Source: Desulfobacteraceae bacterium
Lineage (GTDB): Bacteria > Desulfobacterota > DSM-4660 > Desulfatiglandales > Desulfatiglandaceae
Length of the DNA stretch: 8,653 bases
Assembly (NCBI GenBank): GCA_011048855.1
Contig: DSCZ01000192.1
Location: 1-8,653 of the forward strand
Reading direction: 5' to 3'
The notes beneath the pieces were generated by a model, which had not been told where the DNA came from, made no database searches, and saw only the letters and a list, made by a program, of their open reading frames with translations. This document shows positions 1 to 7,343 of this stretch, piece by piece. Numbering within the stretch: position 1 is the first letter of the stretch; each line of letters begins with the position of its first letter. A program made the position numbers and the translations under genes.

Positions 1-599
1 ATATTATATATACACTGGGTCTGAATGAATTCCGCACCGGCCGCAACCTTTTTAGCCAGGCGAGGGACCCTGATTTCGAAAGGATCGGCGAACGGGTTTG
101 CAGCCGCTCCGACAAACATCCTGGGGGGCCGCTTGATATCGTCCCCCCCGAGGAACTTGCCGTCGTCCATCATATAGCGCACAGTCTGTAAAAGCTGCAT
201 CGAGTCGATATCGAAAACGTTCTGCCCACCCGGACAATCCCCGAAACGCTGGTGGTCGCCCGACAGGCACAGCATGTTGAAAATGTCGAAGGAAGCCGCA
301 CCCAGAATATCGCTCTGGAGGGCTATCCTGTTTCTATCGCGGCATACCATCTGCAGGATGGGTTCAAGACCCATCAGCTTGATATGGATACAGGAAGCCA
401 GGCTGCATAAACGGGTGACGGAAGTCTGGTTGTCTGTTACGTTTATTGCATCCACATGATCCTTGATCATCGCGGCCTTTCTGGTGATTGCTTCCGGGTC
501 GCTGCCTCGCGGCGGCCCGCATTCGGATGTCACCGCAAGATGACTTGCTGCAAGTATCTTCTCAAGTTTGCTGGGTGTCCTGGTCTCGATGGCGCTCAT
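1..599 (-). CDS. metF: Methylenetetrahydrofolate reductase MetF (3' part beyond the window)
   Basis: First 199 codons of a canonical MetF, open to the window edge, so the C-terminal third is missing. It would reduce methylene-THF to methyl-THF with FAD, or run in reverse in an organism oxidising acetate or acetyl-CoA. Seen in order: TSECGPPRGSDPE with catalytic-type Glu26; INVTDNQTSVTRLCSLAS (52-69); CRDRNRIALQSDILGA (86-101); LSGDHQRFGDCPGG with Asp115; and FIQTQCIYN with Gln195, matching the substrate-contacting Gln of E. coli MetF (ITQFFFD). All key positions that are altered in the paralogue at 7109-6231 are intact here. ATG 599 overlaps the metV stop (ATGA), and GGGAGG lies 10 nt upstream inside metV. 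I translated it by hand through every line and found no stop. Confidence 0.93.
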   Translation of the reverse strand, partial: MSAIETRTPSKLEKILAASHLAVTSECGPPRGSDPEAITRKAAMIKDHVDAINVTDNQTSVTRLCSLASCIHIKLMGLEPILQMVCRDRNRIALQSDILGAASFDIFNMLCLSGDHQRFGDCPGGQNVFDIDSMQLLQTVRYMMDDGKFLGGDDIKRPPRMFVGAAANPFADPFEIRVPRLAKKVAAGAEFIQTQCIYN

Positions 600-1264
600 A
601 GTCTCACATCCTCCCTCACCACTTTTCTCGGGCCGCCGGCCCGGTCCGTAGACCAATCCTTGATCGGGGCAAGCAGTTCATATTCGTCCAGACGCCCGAG
701 TTCTTTCAGCCGGTCCACGATCAACTGCCATGCACAGGGGAGATCCGCGTCGATCTCACACTTGCCGTTGGAAGAACCGCCGCACGGTCCGTTCAGCAGC
801 CTTTTCGCACATCTTGACACCGGGCAGATGCCGCCGGTCCGTGCAAGAATGCACTGGCCGCAACCCTGGCATCTTTCGCTCCACACCCCCCGCTCTTCGG
901 TGACCCCCATGAAACATGTGTTTACACCCGGGATCACCGGTGTCGAAAAATATTTTTCGGCCATGAACTGAACGCCCACGCCGCAGGCCAGAGATAAAAC
1001 CGCATCATAGCGGTCTATCACGTTTCGAATCTCCTCCAGGTACTCATGGTCGCACTGCCTTTCAAGCGTAACCTCGTCGATCCTGACATCCACCCCCTGG
1101 TTCATGAAATACATACGCAAAGATGAAGCCAGCACTGCGACTTCCTTTTTTCCCCCCGCCTCGCACACGGTTACGCACTCGTTGCACCCGGCAATCAGAA
1201 TGCTCTTGAAATCTTTCAGTTCATCGATGATTTCCTCGATCGGCTTCCTGTCTGCAACAATCAT
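596..1264 (-). CDS. metV: MetV, iron-sulfur/zinc partner of methylenetetrahydrofolate reductase
   Basis: 222-residue cysteine-rich protein of the MetV family (MTHFR C-terminal-type zinc/Fe-S protein), the usual partner of MetF in acetogens and other anaerobes with the Wood-Ljungdahl pathway; it delivers electrons to the MetF flavin. Seen: IAGCNECVTVCEAGGKKEV (Cys27/30/34), LACGVGVQ (Cys94), PGVNTC (Cys117), CQGCGQC (Cys132/135/138), and the hallmark end GGICP-x3-C-x7-GPCGG-x5-KCE (Cys147/152/161/169). ATG 1264 is preferred because AGGGGGTG ends 6 nt before it; the alternative GTG at 1273 overlaps that ribosome site and would have no spacing. It lies 79 nt after mvhD and its last codons overlap the start of metF by 4 nt (ATGA), so MetV and MetF are probably made in equal amounts. 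Confidence 0.93.
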   Translation of the reverse strand: MIVADRKPIEEIIDELKDFKSILIAGCNECVTVCEAGGKKEVAVLASSLRMYFMNQGVDVRIDEVTLERQCDHEYLEEIRNVIDRYDAVLSLACGVGVQFMAEKYFSTPVIPGVNTCFMGVTEERGVWSERCQGCGQCILARTGGICPVSRCAKRLLNGPCGGSSNGKCEIDADLPCAWQLIVDRLKELGRLDEYELLAPIKDWSTDRAGGPRKVVREDVRL

Positions 1265-1280
1265 ATCCGGCACCCCCTGA
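1257..1280 (-). promoter_or_regulatory. Ribosome binding site deciding the metV start
   Basis: CAGGGGGTG lies just upstream of ATG 1264 with normal Shine-Dalgarno spacing. It covers the GTG at 1273, which therefore cannot be the start if this site is used. The preceding gap after mvhD (1265-1343) holds no gene and no clear terminator. Confidence 0.55.
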
Positions 1281-1343
1281 ACATATAGTCGATCCGCCGA
1301 TTAACCCCCGGCCAAACCGACCGAAGGACCGACGGACACCTGT

Positions 1344-1775
1344 TTAAGACGCCATTTTCCACCGGGCGGCCTTGAGCGGATTGGGGCCCAGCGATTTGAT
1401 TTTCTCTGTCATTTCGACGGCAAATTCCGCGAAGCGCGGCCCATCGCCTGAACTCAGGTTGTACATCTGCACCCGTTCACCGCCGATACCCACTTTATCC
1501 AGAATTCTCCGAACCGACTCAACGCGTTTGCGGGCGCGCAGGTTGCCCCGCACAAAACGGCAGTCGCCTTCCATGCATCCCACCACATAAACCCCGTCCG
1601 CACCTTTCTCGAAGGCCCGAAGTATATGAATCACATCCACCTTGCCGGTGCACGGAACCCTGATGATACGTATCGTTCCCGGGTATTGAAGCCGCATCGA
1701 ACCTGCCAGGTCCGCAGCGGTGTACCCTCAGAAATTGCAGCAAAAAGCTATGATAACGGGATCGCTTTTTTCCAT
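1344..1775 (-). CDS. mvhD: Selenocysteine-containing MvhD/FlpD-type [2Fe-2S] electron-transfer subunit
   Basis: 143-residue cytoplasmic electron-transfer protein of the MvhD (methyl-viologen-reducing hydrogenase delta subunit) family, normal length when UGA codon 16 (1730-1728) is read as Sec. The N-terminus reads IAFCCNF-Sec-GYTAADLAGSMRLQYP, matching the family pattern FCCNWCSYAGAD. Further family marks are PCTGKVD (Cys42), GADGVYVVGC-MEGDC (Cys67, Cys72) and GERVQMYNLSSGDGPRFAEF. MvhD carries one [2Fe-2S] cluster and docks on HdrA; with no hydrogenase here it probably links HdrA to MetV/MetF. ATG 1775 shares one base with the hdrA stop (TGATG) and has GGAAGGGG upstream, so translation is likely coupled. 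Starting at ATG 1697 would delete the first 26 residues, including the CCNxU motif, and leave an implausible protein. The stop is TAA. Confidence 0.93.
1691..1718 (-). promoter_or_regulatory. Predicted bacterial SECIS element of mvhD
   Basis: Starting 10 nt after the UGA: lower stem GCUGC/GCGGC (5 bp), a 3-nt 3' bulge (GAU), a 6-bp upper stem GGACCU/AGGUUC and a GGC apical loop that begins 21 nt after the UGA. Loop position, the leading G and the 3' bulge mirror the hdrA element. Folded by hand; the 3-nt loop could open to UGGCA. Confidence 0.72.
1728..1730 (-). other. mvhD: In-frame UGA recoded as selenocysteine in mvhD (Sec16)
   Basis: The codons read F-C-C-N-F-UGA-G-Y-T-A-A-D-L. The family has FCCNWC-S-Y, so the UGA stands for the third cysteine of the cluster motif. 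A Sec version of this subunit (VhuD) is known in some methanogens. The frame continues to the normal C-terminus. Confidence 0.93.
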
Positions 1776-4700
1776 CACAACACCCCTTCCAGCAGAGCGT
1801 CCACCTTACTCAGCAGTTGTTCGTCTTCGTACCAGTTCAATTCAATTGCCTTGGCCGGGCATTCGGCGGCGCATATTCCGCAGCCGTGACACATCGCCTC
1901 GTCTATTTCACTTACACCTTCGTTATTGATTCTCGGAACTCCGTAGGGGCACGAGCGGACGCAGACAAGGCACGCGGCGCATTTTTCGGCCTCCACCCTC
2001 GCGGTGACCGCGGAAAGGGTTATCTCGGTCTGTGACAGGAACGTGGTCGCCCGGGAAGCGGCCGCCATCGCCTGGGCCACTGCCTCGGTGACGAGTTTGG
2101 GGCTGTGTGCGGTGCCGCACACGAAAATGCCGTCACTTGCCATTTCGACCGGTCTCAACTTGACATGAGCCTCCATGAAATAGCCGTCGGAGTTGCGGGG
2201 GACCTTCAGAATGGTGGCCAGCTCCTCGGTGTCGGCGGCCCGGAAACCGGTGCTGAGCGCAACCAGGTCCGCCGGAACACTGACATTGCGGCCCAGCACA
2301 TGATCTTTGAAGGTAACCCTCAAACCGGCATCGGATTGATCGATCCTCGGGGGTTCATCTTTTCGAAAACGGGAAAAAATAACGCCCAGGTCCCTCGCTT
2401 TGCGGTAATAATCCTCCATGAGGCCGTATGTCCGCATGTCCCGGTATAAAATGAAAACATCCGTCTCAGGGTTCAGCTCCTTGATATGAATCGCGTTTTT
2501 AACCGCGCTCTGGCAGCAGATGCGGGAGCAATTGGGGTTTTCTTCATTGCGTGAGCCCACGCACTGGATCATCACCACCCGGTTCAGGCCGCCCACGCCG
2601 GGTCCCTCGATCCGGGCGGCGAGCTCGATTTGGGTGACGACCCGGTCGTCTTCTCCGTAAAAAAACTCCTCCGGTTCGTATGCGACGGCCCCGGTGGCCA
2701 GGATCACGACCCCGTGTTCGATCTTGCGTTCGTACATGCCGGGACCTACGATAACCTCGGTGGTAAAATTTCCTTTAACGCCGGTGAAATCCACTACCAG
2801 GCTGTTTGTAAGCACCTGAATTTTCTCGTGGGCGGTGACGCGTTCGACCAGCCGCACGATGTATGAATGGATGTCAGCCCCTTCAATCGTCCTGGTAAGC
2901 TGCAGGCAAAGGCCGCCCAACTGAGGCTCTTTTTCGATGATCACCGTTTCGAAACCCTGGTCAGCCAGCCCCAGGGCAGCGTTCATGCCGGCGACACCAC
3001 CCCCGACAACCAGCGCCCTTTTGTTCACCTTGATTCGCTTCTCGGCGAGCGGCCGGAGAAAGCCGGCACGGGCCACGGCCATCCGCACCAGGTCCTTCGC
3101 TTTTTCGGTCGCGATGCGGTGGTCTCCTCCATGAACCCAGGAATCCTGATCGCGTATGTTGGCCATTTCAAAAAGATATTTGTTCAGCCCGCAGGCCTGG
3201 AGCGTCTCCTGAAACAGGGGTTCGTGGGTCCGCGGCGAGCACGAAGCCACAACCATGCGGTTCAGTCGGTGCTCGACGATGACCTCTTTCATCTTGTCCT
3301 GGGTGTCCTGGGAGCAGGTGAACAGATTATGCTCCGAATAAACGACGTTCGGAAGGCTCGATGCATAGGTCGTCACAGCCGGCACATCCACGATACCGCC
3401 GATATTGATGCCGCAGTTGCACACAAATACGCCGATTCTCGGCTCCTGACCGCTTACATCCATTTCGTCGGGTATATCGAGAACTTTTGTTTCAAGCCAG
3501 CGGGCCGCGTTCAGATTCGAGCCGGCGGCACATGCGGCGGCGCTTGCCTCGATCACCGACGAAGGAATGTCTTTCGGTCCCTGGAATATCCCGCAGGCGT
3601 ACACCCCCCGCCGTGAGGTATGGACCGGGGCGAAAGGTTCGGTTACCGCAAAATTGTAACGATCGAGGGCGATTCCCAGCCTTTCCGCAAGCTCGACGGT
3701 TTCAGGACCTACCTGGAGGCCCACGGAAAGAACCACCATGTCGAAAACCTCCGAATGCATGGTCCCTTCTTCGTCGGAATATTTTATCCGGAGGTCTCCG
3801 GTTCCCGCCACAGGATCGACGGTGTGAACCCGGGTCCGTATAAAACGCACCCCGTGTTCCTCTTCGGCACGTATCAGATATTTTTCATAATCTTTCCCGA
3901 ACGTGCGCATATCCATAAAAAATATCGATGCCTCGAGTCCCTCCCCGGCGTGCTCCCTGGCTATCACCGCCTCCTTTACGGCGTACATGCAGCACACCGC
4001 CGAGCAGTAACCGTTTCCGCACAGGTGAATATCACGGGAACCGACGCATTGAAGCCAGGCGATCCTGCGGGGCTCGGCATTGTCCGAGGGCCTGGTTATG
4101 TGCCCCATCGTCGGCCCCGTAGCGCTCAAGATCCGTTCGAACTCGGCACTGGTAAGAACGTTTGGATGCTCGCCGTAGCGGAAAATATTTCCGTAGGCCC
4201 GGGGGTCGAATACATCGCTGCCGGGGCAGAGGATCACCGAACCAACCCGGATATCCCGTTTCTCCAGAACCTGCTCGTGGTCCAAGGCCCCGGCCAGGCA
4301 TGCCTTGACGCACTGGTAGCATTCTGAACAGATGCCGCATTTCAAGCATCTTGAGGCTTCCCGGAGCGCTTCTTCCTCGTTGAATCCGAGGTTTATTTCG
4401 TCGAAAGTCCCTCGGCGCGCCTCCACCGGCAGGCGCCTTGCCGCAGTTCTCGGTAATGGGGTTTCACCCTCTGTTTCAGGCTTTTCGTAGCACCATTCCT
4501 TCGGCCGGCCCTCCGCCAGGTCCAGACCGTTGATATAGCGATGGATGCTTTCCGCAGCTTCTTTCCCGCATTCCACGGCTTCCACCACCGATTTCGGGCC
4601 GTAGAATGCATCACCGCCCGCAAAGACACCTGGCAGGGGTGTTTCCAGTGTCACCGGATCAGCTGCCAGTCCTCCCCGCCGGCCGACGGTGATCCCCTGG

Positions 4701-6214
4701 CTTTCTGCGAAGGAAAGTTCCGCCGCCTGCCCTATCGCGACGATTACGGTGTCCGCCTCAAGCGTCATGACATCGAATTCATCGTAGCACGGACAAAAAG
4801 CTCCTTTATCATCGAAAACCGCGGTGCAGTGCTTGAATTCCACGCCTGACAGGGCTCCACCGGACTCCGCAAAAGCGCGCGGCCCGAAACTGTTTATAAT
4901 CTCCACTCCTTCTTCGAGGGCTTCTTCGATTTCATAGTCCCATGCCGGCATCTCCTCCCTCTTCTCAAGGCACACGAGGGTAACCTTTTCCCCGCCTTTG
5001 CGAAGTGCGGTCAGAGCCACATCAACGGCGACATTTCCTCCCCCGATCACCACCACCCGCCCGCTCACATCCACAGGCCGGTCCAGCGCAGCATCCCGCA
5101 GGAAATCGACTCCCTTCAACACCCCCGGCAGCTCCTCGCCGGGAACATTCAGTGCACGGCTCAAATGCAGGCCGGTGGCCACGAAAAAAGCCTTATATCC
5201 CTGATCCCTCAGATCTTCCAGCGTAATATCCACTCCAAACGACACGCCGGTTTTGATTTCAACGCCCATGGCCTCGATGATGCCGATTTCACGCGCCAGA
5301 ACATCGCGAGGCAGCCTGTAGGCCGGAATTCCAACCGCCATCATCCCGCCCGCCACGGGGAGCTTTTCAAAAACCGTCACGGGATATCCCATGCGGACCA
5401 GGAAATAGGCCGCAGCAAGACCGGCAGGTCCTGAACCTACCACCGCCACCTTTTCAGGGCGTTTTTCATCCGGAACAGCCGGGATGTAAGGATCGTCCCC
5501 ACTCCGGTCCGTATCAGCGAGGAAACGGTGGAGGTATTGTATCGCCAACGGCTCTTCGACGTCTCCGCGGGTGCATATGCCCTCGCAAGGATGATGACAC
5601 ACCCGCCCGCACACGGCCGGAAACGGGTGCGAATCCATGAAAACCTCGAGCGCCTCACGGTATTCACCCTGGTTGATCAACGCGATGTAACCCTGGATGC
5701 TGACATGGGCCGGACAGGTGGACTTGCAGGGAGCGGTGCCTCGCTTCGTTATTGCAAACCCACCGGGGATGGCCTGTGGGTAGCTTTTATATACCGCCTT
5801 GCGCGACCCAAGCCCTAAATTATACTCGTCGGGCAGGTCTGTAGGGCAGACTTTAGCGCATTCCCCGCAACCAGTGCATTTGCTCAAATCCACATACCGG
5901 GGCCGTCGCAGAATCCGGGCGGTGAAAGAGCCCTGCTCCCCTTCAAGGTTCAAAACATCGGTATCGGTCAATAACTCTATGTTTAAATGCCGGCCGACCT
6001 CGACCAGTTTAGGTGAAATCACTCACATTGCGCAGTCGTTGGTAGGAAATGTTTTGTCCAGCTGAGACATAAGCCCACCGATCGCGGTGGACTTTTCGAC
6101 CAGGTAAACATAATAACCTGAGTTCGCCAGGTCGAGAGCCGACTGCATCCCCGCGATGCCGCCCCCTACGACCATCACGGAACCCGAGACCCTTTTTACA
6201 TCTTTTTCCGGCAT
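1775..6214 (-). CDS. hdrA: Selenocysteine-containing HdrA-NfnB/GltD-HdrA fusion oxidoreductase
   Basis: 1479-residue FAD/iron-sulfur protein, read through an in-frame UGA at codon 64 (6025-6023). Order of parts: FAD site GGGIAG (17-22); CAMU at 61-64 followed by ISPKLVEVGRHLNIEL, the HdrA CxxC region with Sec for the second Cys; ferredoxin motif Cys113/116/119/123; NfnB/GltD-like module at about 160-570 with Cys163/167 and Cys202/206/210/214, GSGPAG (260-265) and GGGNVAVD (391-398); Cys623/626/629/632/635/639; HdrA segment with LQCVGSRD (about 721-728); a second HdrA unit from 927 (CNCGINIGG), FAD site GGGVAG (1071-1076), QCVGSRN; two C-terminal [4Fe-4S] motifs (Cys1412/1415/1418/1422 and 1442/1445/1448/1452). 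ATG 6214 has AAAGGAAAG upstream and starts 16 nt after metF. A start at GTG 6022 would lose half of the first FAD domain. Likely role: cytoplasmic hub passing electrons between NAD(P)H, ferredoxin and MvhD-MetVF. No HdrB or HdrC partner is present. The gene also ends with UGA. Confidence 0.93.
5984..6011 (-). promoter_or_regulatory. Predicted bacterial SECIS element of hdrA
   Basis: Starting 12 nt after the UGA, the mRNA can fold as follows: lower stem UAAA/UUUA, a 2-nt 3' bulge (CA), a 6-bp upper stem CUGGUC/GGCCGG (two G-U pairs), and apical loop GAGGUC. The loop begins 22 nt after the UGA, starts with G and contains GGUC, as in the E. coli fdhF SECIS loop. The element lies inside the coding sequence, as expected for SelB recruitment in bacteria. 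Folded by hand. Confidence 0.75.
6023..6025 (-). other. hdrA: In-frame UGA recoded as selenocysteine in hdrA (Sec64)
   Basis: The codons read N-D-C-A-M-UGA-V-I-S-P-K-L. HdrA proteins commonly have NDC-x-x-C-I-L-x-P-K there, so the UGA replaces the second Cys of CxxC. The reading frame is unbroken and the homology continues directly on both sides. Sec-containing HdrA is known in methanogens and some deltaproteobacteria. Confidence 0.93.
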
Positions 6215-6230
6215 GGTATTCTTTCCTTTC

Positions 6231-7109
6231 TCAACTCCTGACCGCATCCAGAATCCAGGGGAGCTTGCCCTCCCACCCGACGGTTGATATCGACACCCCG
6301 GCAAACCCCATCTCTCTGATACTCGAAACAAGCCCGGCCGCCGTCCTGACACATTCCCAGGCCTTGTCCCCGGCCTTCTGTATGGCTTGTATGGTTTCGG
6401 CGGGAATCGAAATATGCCGGATGTTGCGGTCGATATAACGTGCCATGCCCGCAGATTTGAGAAGCAGCACCGTCGGTATAACCGATACCTTCGATGTATC
6501 GATCCGCTTTAGAAGAACCTCCAGGCGCTTCTCATCGAACACCGGAGAAGTTACGATGAAACGCACGCCCAGGCCGATCTTCTTCTCCAGCGCTTCGAGT
6601 TCCATATCCAGCGCTCCACCGGATGCACCGGCATTGAACACGCTTCCGACAAGCAATGACGGAGGCGTACCTTCAAGTTCAACATCGGACAGATCCCTGC
6701 CCTGCGCCAGGGTTTGAAGCATCGCCAGCAGCTGGTGAATATCCAGATCCTTGACTTCACGCGCACGGGGATGGTCACCGAACACGATATCTTCCCCGGG
6801 CACCGCCATAACAGCAGACACCCCCAGAGCTGAAGCACCAAGGATATCGGCCTGCAGCGCCAGCCGGTTGCGGTCCCGGCAGCAGGCCTGCATTATCGTC
6901 TCAAACCCTCGTGATTGAAGAAATGCGCAGCCGGCCAGAGAACATGCCTTCATGACGGCGTTGGCCATCTCCGGAACCACCAGGGCGTCGATACGCCCCT
7001 TGACCAGGCTTGCATTCTTCAAAAATCGCGAAAAGTCAGCACCCTTCGGCGGCTCCATCTCACCGAAGACTACAAACCCACCCGTGCGAAGTTTCTCCTC
7101 CAGTTGCAT
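6231..7109 (-). CDS. Divergent methylenetetrahydrofolate reductase (MetF) paralogue
   Basis: 292-residue TIM-barrel protein of the MetF family (5,10-methylene-THF to 5-methyl-THF, FAD-dependent), of normal length for a short bacterial MetF. Family marks: GEMEPPKG with the catalytic-type Glu17, CCRDRNRLALQADILGA (76-92), GEDIVFGDHP (105-114) and a C-terminal GVSISTVGWE. It differs from the second MetF of the window (599-1). The folate-side TQ motif is TS (Ser188), the NVTDNQ segment is replaced by VVPEMA, and the GDH motif reads GED. The start ATG has GGGGGAAG about 7-11 nt upstream. The gene opens the operon and ends 16 nt before hdrA, so it should be made together with the HdrA-MvhD module. 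It may be a working MetF of another subclass, a MetF for a different C1 carrier, or a mainly structural partner; the sequence cannot decide. Confidence 0.85.
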   Translation of the reverse strand: MQLEEKLRTGGFVVFGEMEPPKGADFSRFLKNASLVKGRIDALVVPEMANAVMKACSLAGCAFLQSRGFETIMQACCRDRNRLALQADILGASALGVSAVMAVPGEDIVFGDHPRAREVKDLDIHQLLAMLQTLAQGRDLSDVELEGTPPSLLVGSVFNAGASGGALDMELEALEKKIGLGVRFIVTSPVFDEKRLEVLLKRIDTSKVSVIPTVLLLKSAGMARYIDRNIRHISIPAETIQAIQKAGDKAWECVRTAAGLVSSIREMGFAGVSISTVGWEGKLPWILDAVRS

Positions 7110-7155
7110 GCCAGCTTCCCCCCGGGACCTATGACAAACCGTTGATAGAGGCTAC

Positions 7156-7178
7156 CCCATCCGCTTTTTCCGGATGGG
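7156..7178 (-). promoter_or_regulatory. Perfect 8-bp hairpin in the leader of the metF-hdrA operon
   Basis: The arms CCCATCCG and CGGATGGG pair perfectly around a 7-nt loop (GAAAAAG on the minus strand). The hairpin lies 46 nt upstream of the first operon gene. Neither strand has a U-run directly after it, so it is not a classical intrinsic terminator. It could be a 5'-UTR stabilising hairpin, an operator, or a factor-dependent termination site after the lol gene. The structure is certain; its role is unknown. Confidence 0.5.
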
Positions 7179-7184
7179 CACAAG

Positions 7185-7190
7185 TTTATA
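7185..7190 (-). promoter_or_regulatory. Candidate -10 element (TATAAA) for the operon
   Basis: TATAAA on the minus strand lies in the most AT-rich part of the lol-metF gap. A start 6-7 nt downstream would put the 5' end of the transcript at the foot of the hairpin at 7178-7156. No convincing -35 is seen 16-18 nt upstream (CGAATC at a spacing of 17), so this is a weak call. Confidence 0.22.
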
Positions 7191-7343
7191 ATTTAAGGAA
7201 TTCGAAAGATTCGGATTGAAGAAACATAAAACGTAACCAGACTGCAAACTCGCAAATAAATCCCATGGCTGTCAAGGAATTTCTGCAACCGCTCCATCTT
7301 TCCCTGAATTTTCATGAAAGCGTCAAAAGTGAAATAAAAAAAA

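Noticed and set aside
456..971. Long plus-strand open frames opposite metV/metF and hdrA (for example 456-971, 2867-3616, 3620-4327).
   Set aside because: They lie antisense to clearly conserved genes, show no recognisable motif, and are of low-complexity Arg/Pro/His-rich composition typical of the complement of GC-rich coding DNA.
1271..1273. GTG at 1273 as the metV start.
   Set aside because: It overlaps the Shine-Dalgarno-like AGGGGG, leaving no spacing, whereas ATG 1264 has normal spacing.
1284..1340. GC-rich repeats (TCGGTC twice) and a short CGGUC/GGCCG hairpin between mvhD and metV.
   Set aside because: Only five weak pairs, no U-run, and the gap is short with metV clearly continuing the cluster. 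Not enough for a terminator or regulator call.
1697..6022. The UGA codons in hdrA and mvhD as nonsense mutations, frameshifts or sequencing errors (pseudogenes).
   Set aside because: Both fall exactly on conserved Cys positions, the frame is intact on both sides, both have a SECIS-like hairpin at the right distance, and no other stops occur in either gene.
7193..7315. Possible 40-codon minus-strand ORF in the lol-metF gap (or 34 codons from ATG 7297, which has AGGG upstream).
   Set aside because: No similarity I recognise, a weak ribosome site at best, and it ends in the AT-rich promoter-like stretch. It is short enough to arise by chance.
7336..7343. Run of eight T directly after the lol stop codon (minus strand) as an intrinsic terminator.
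   Set aside because: I found no GC-rich hairpin directly before the T-run; the end of the lol gene does not pair well with itself.
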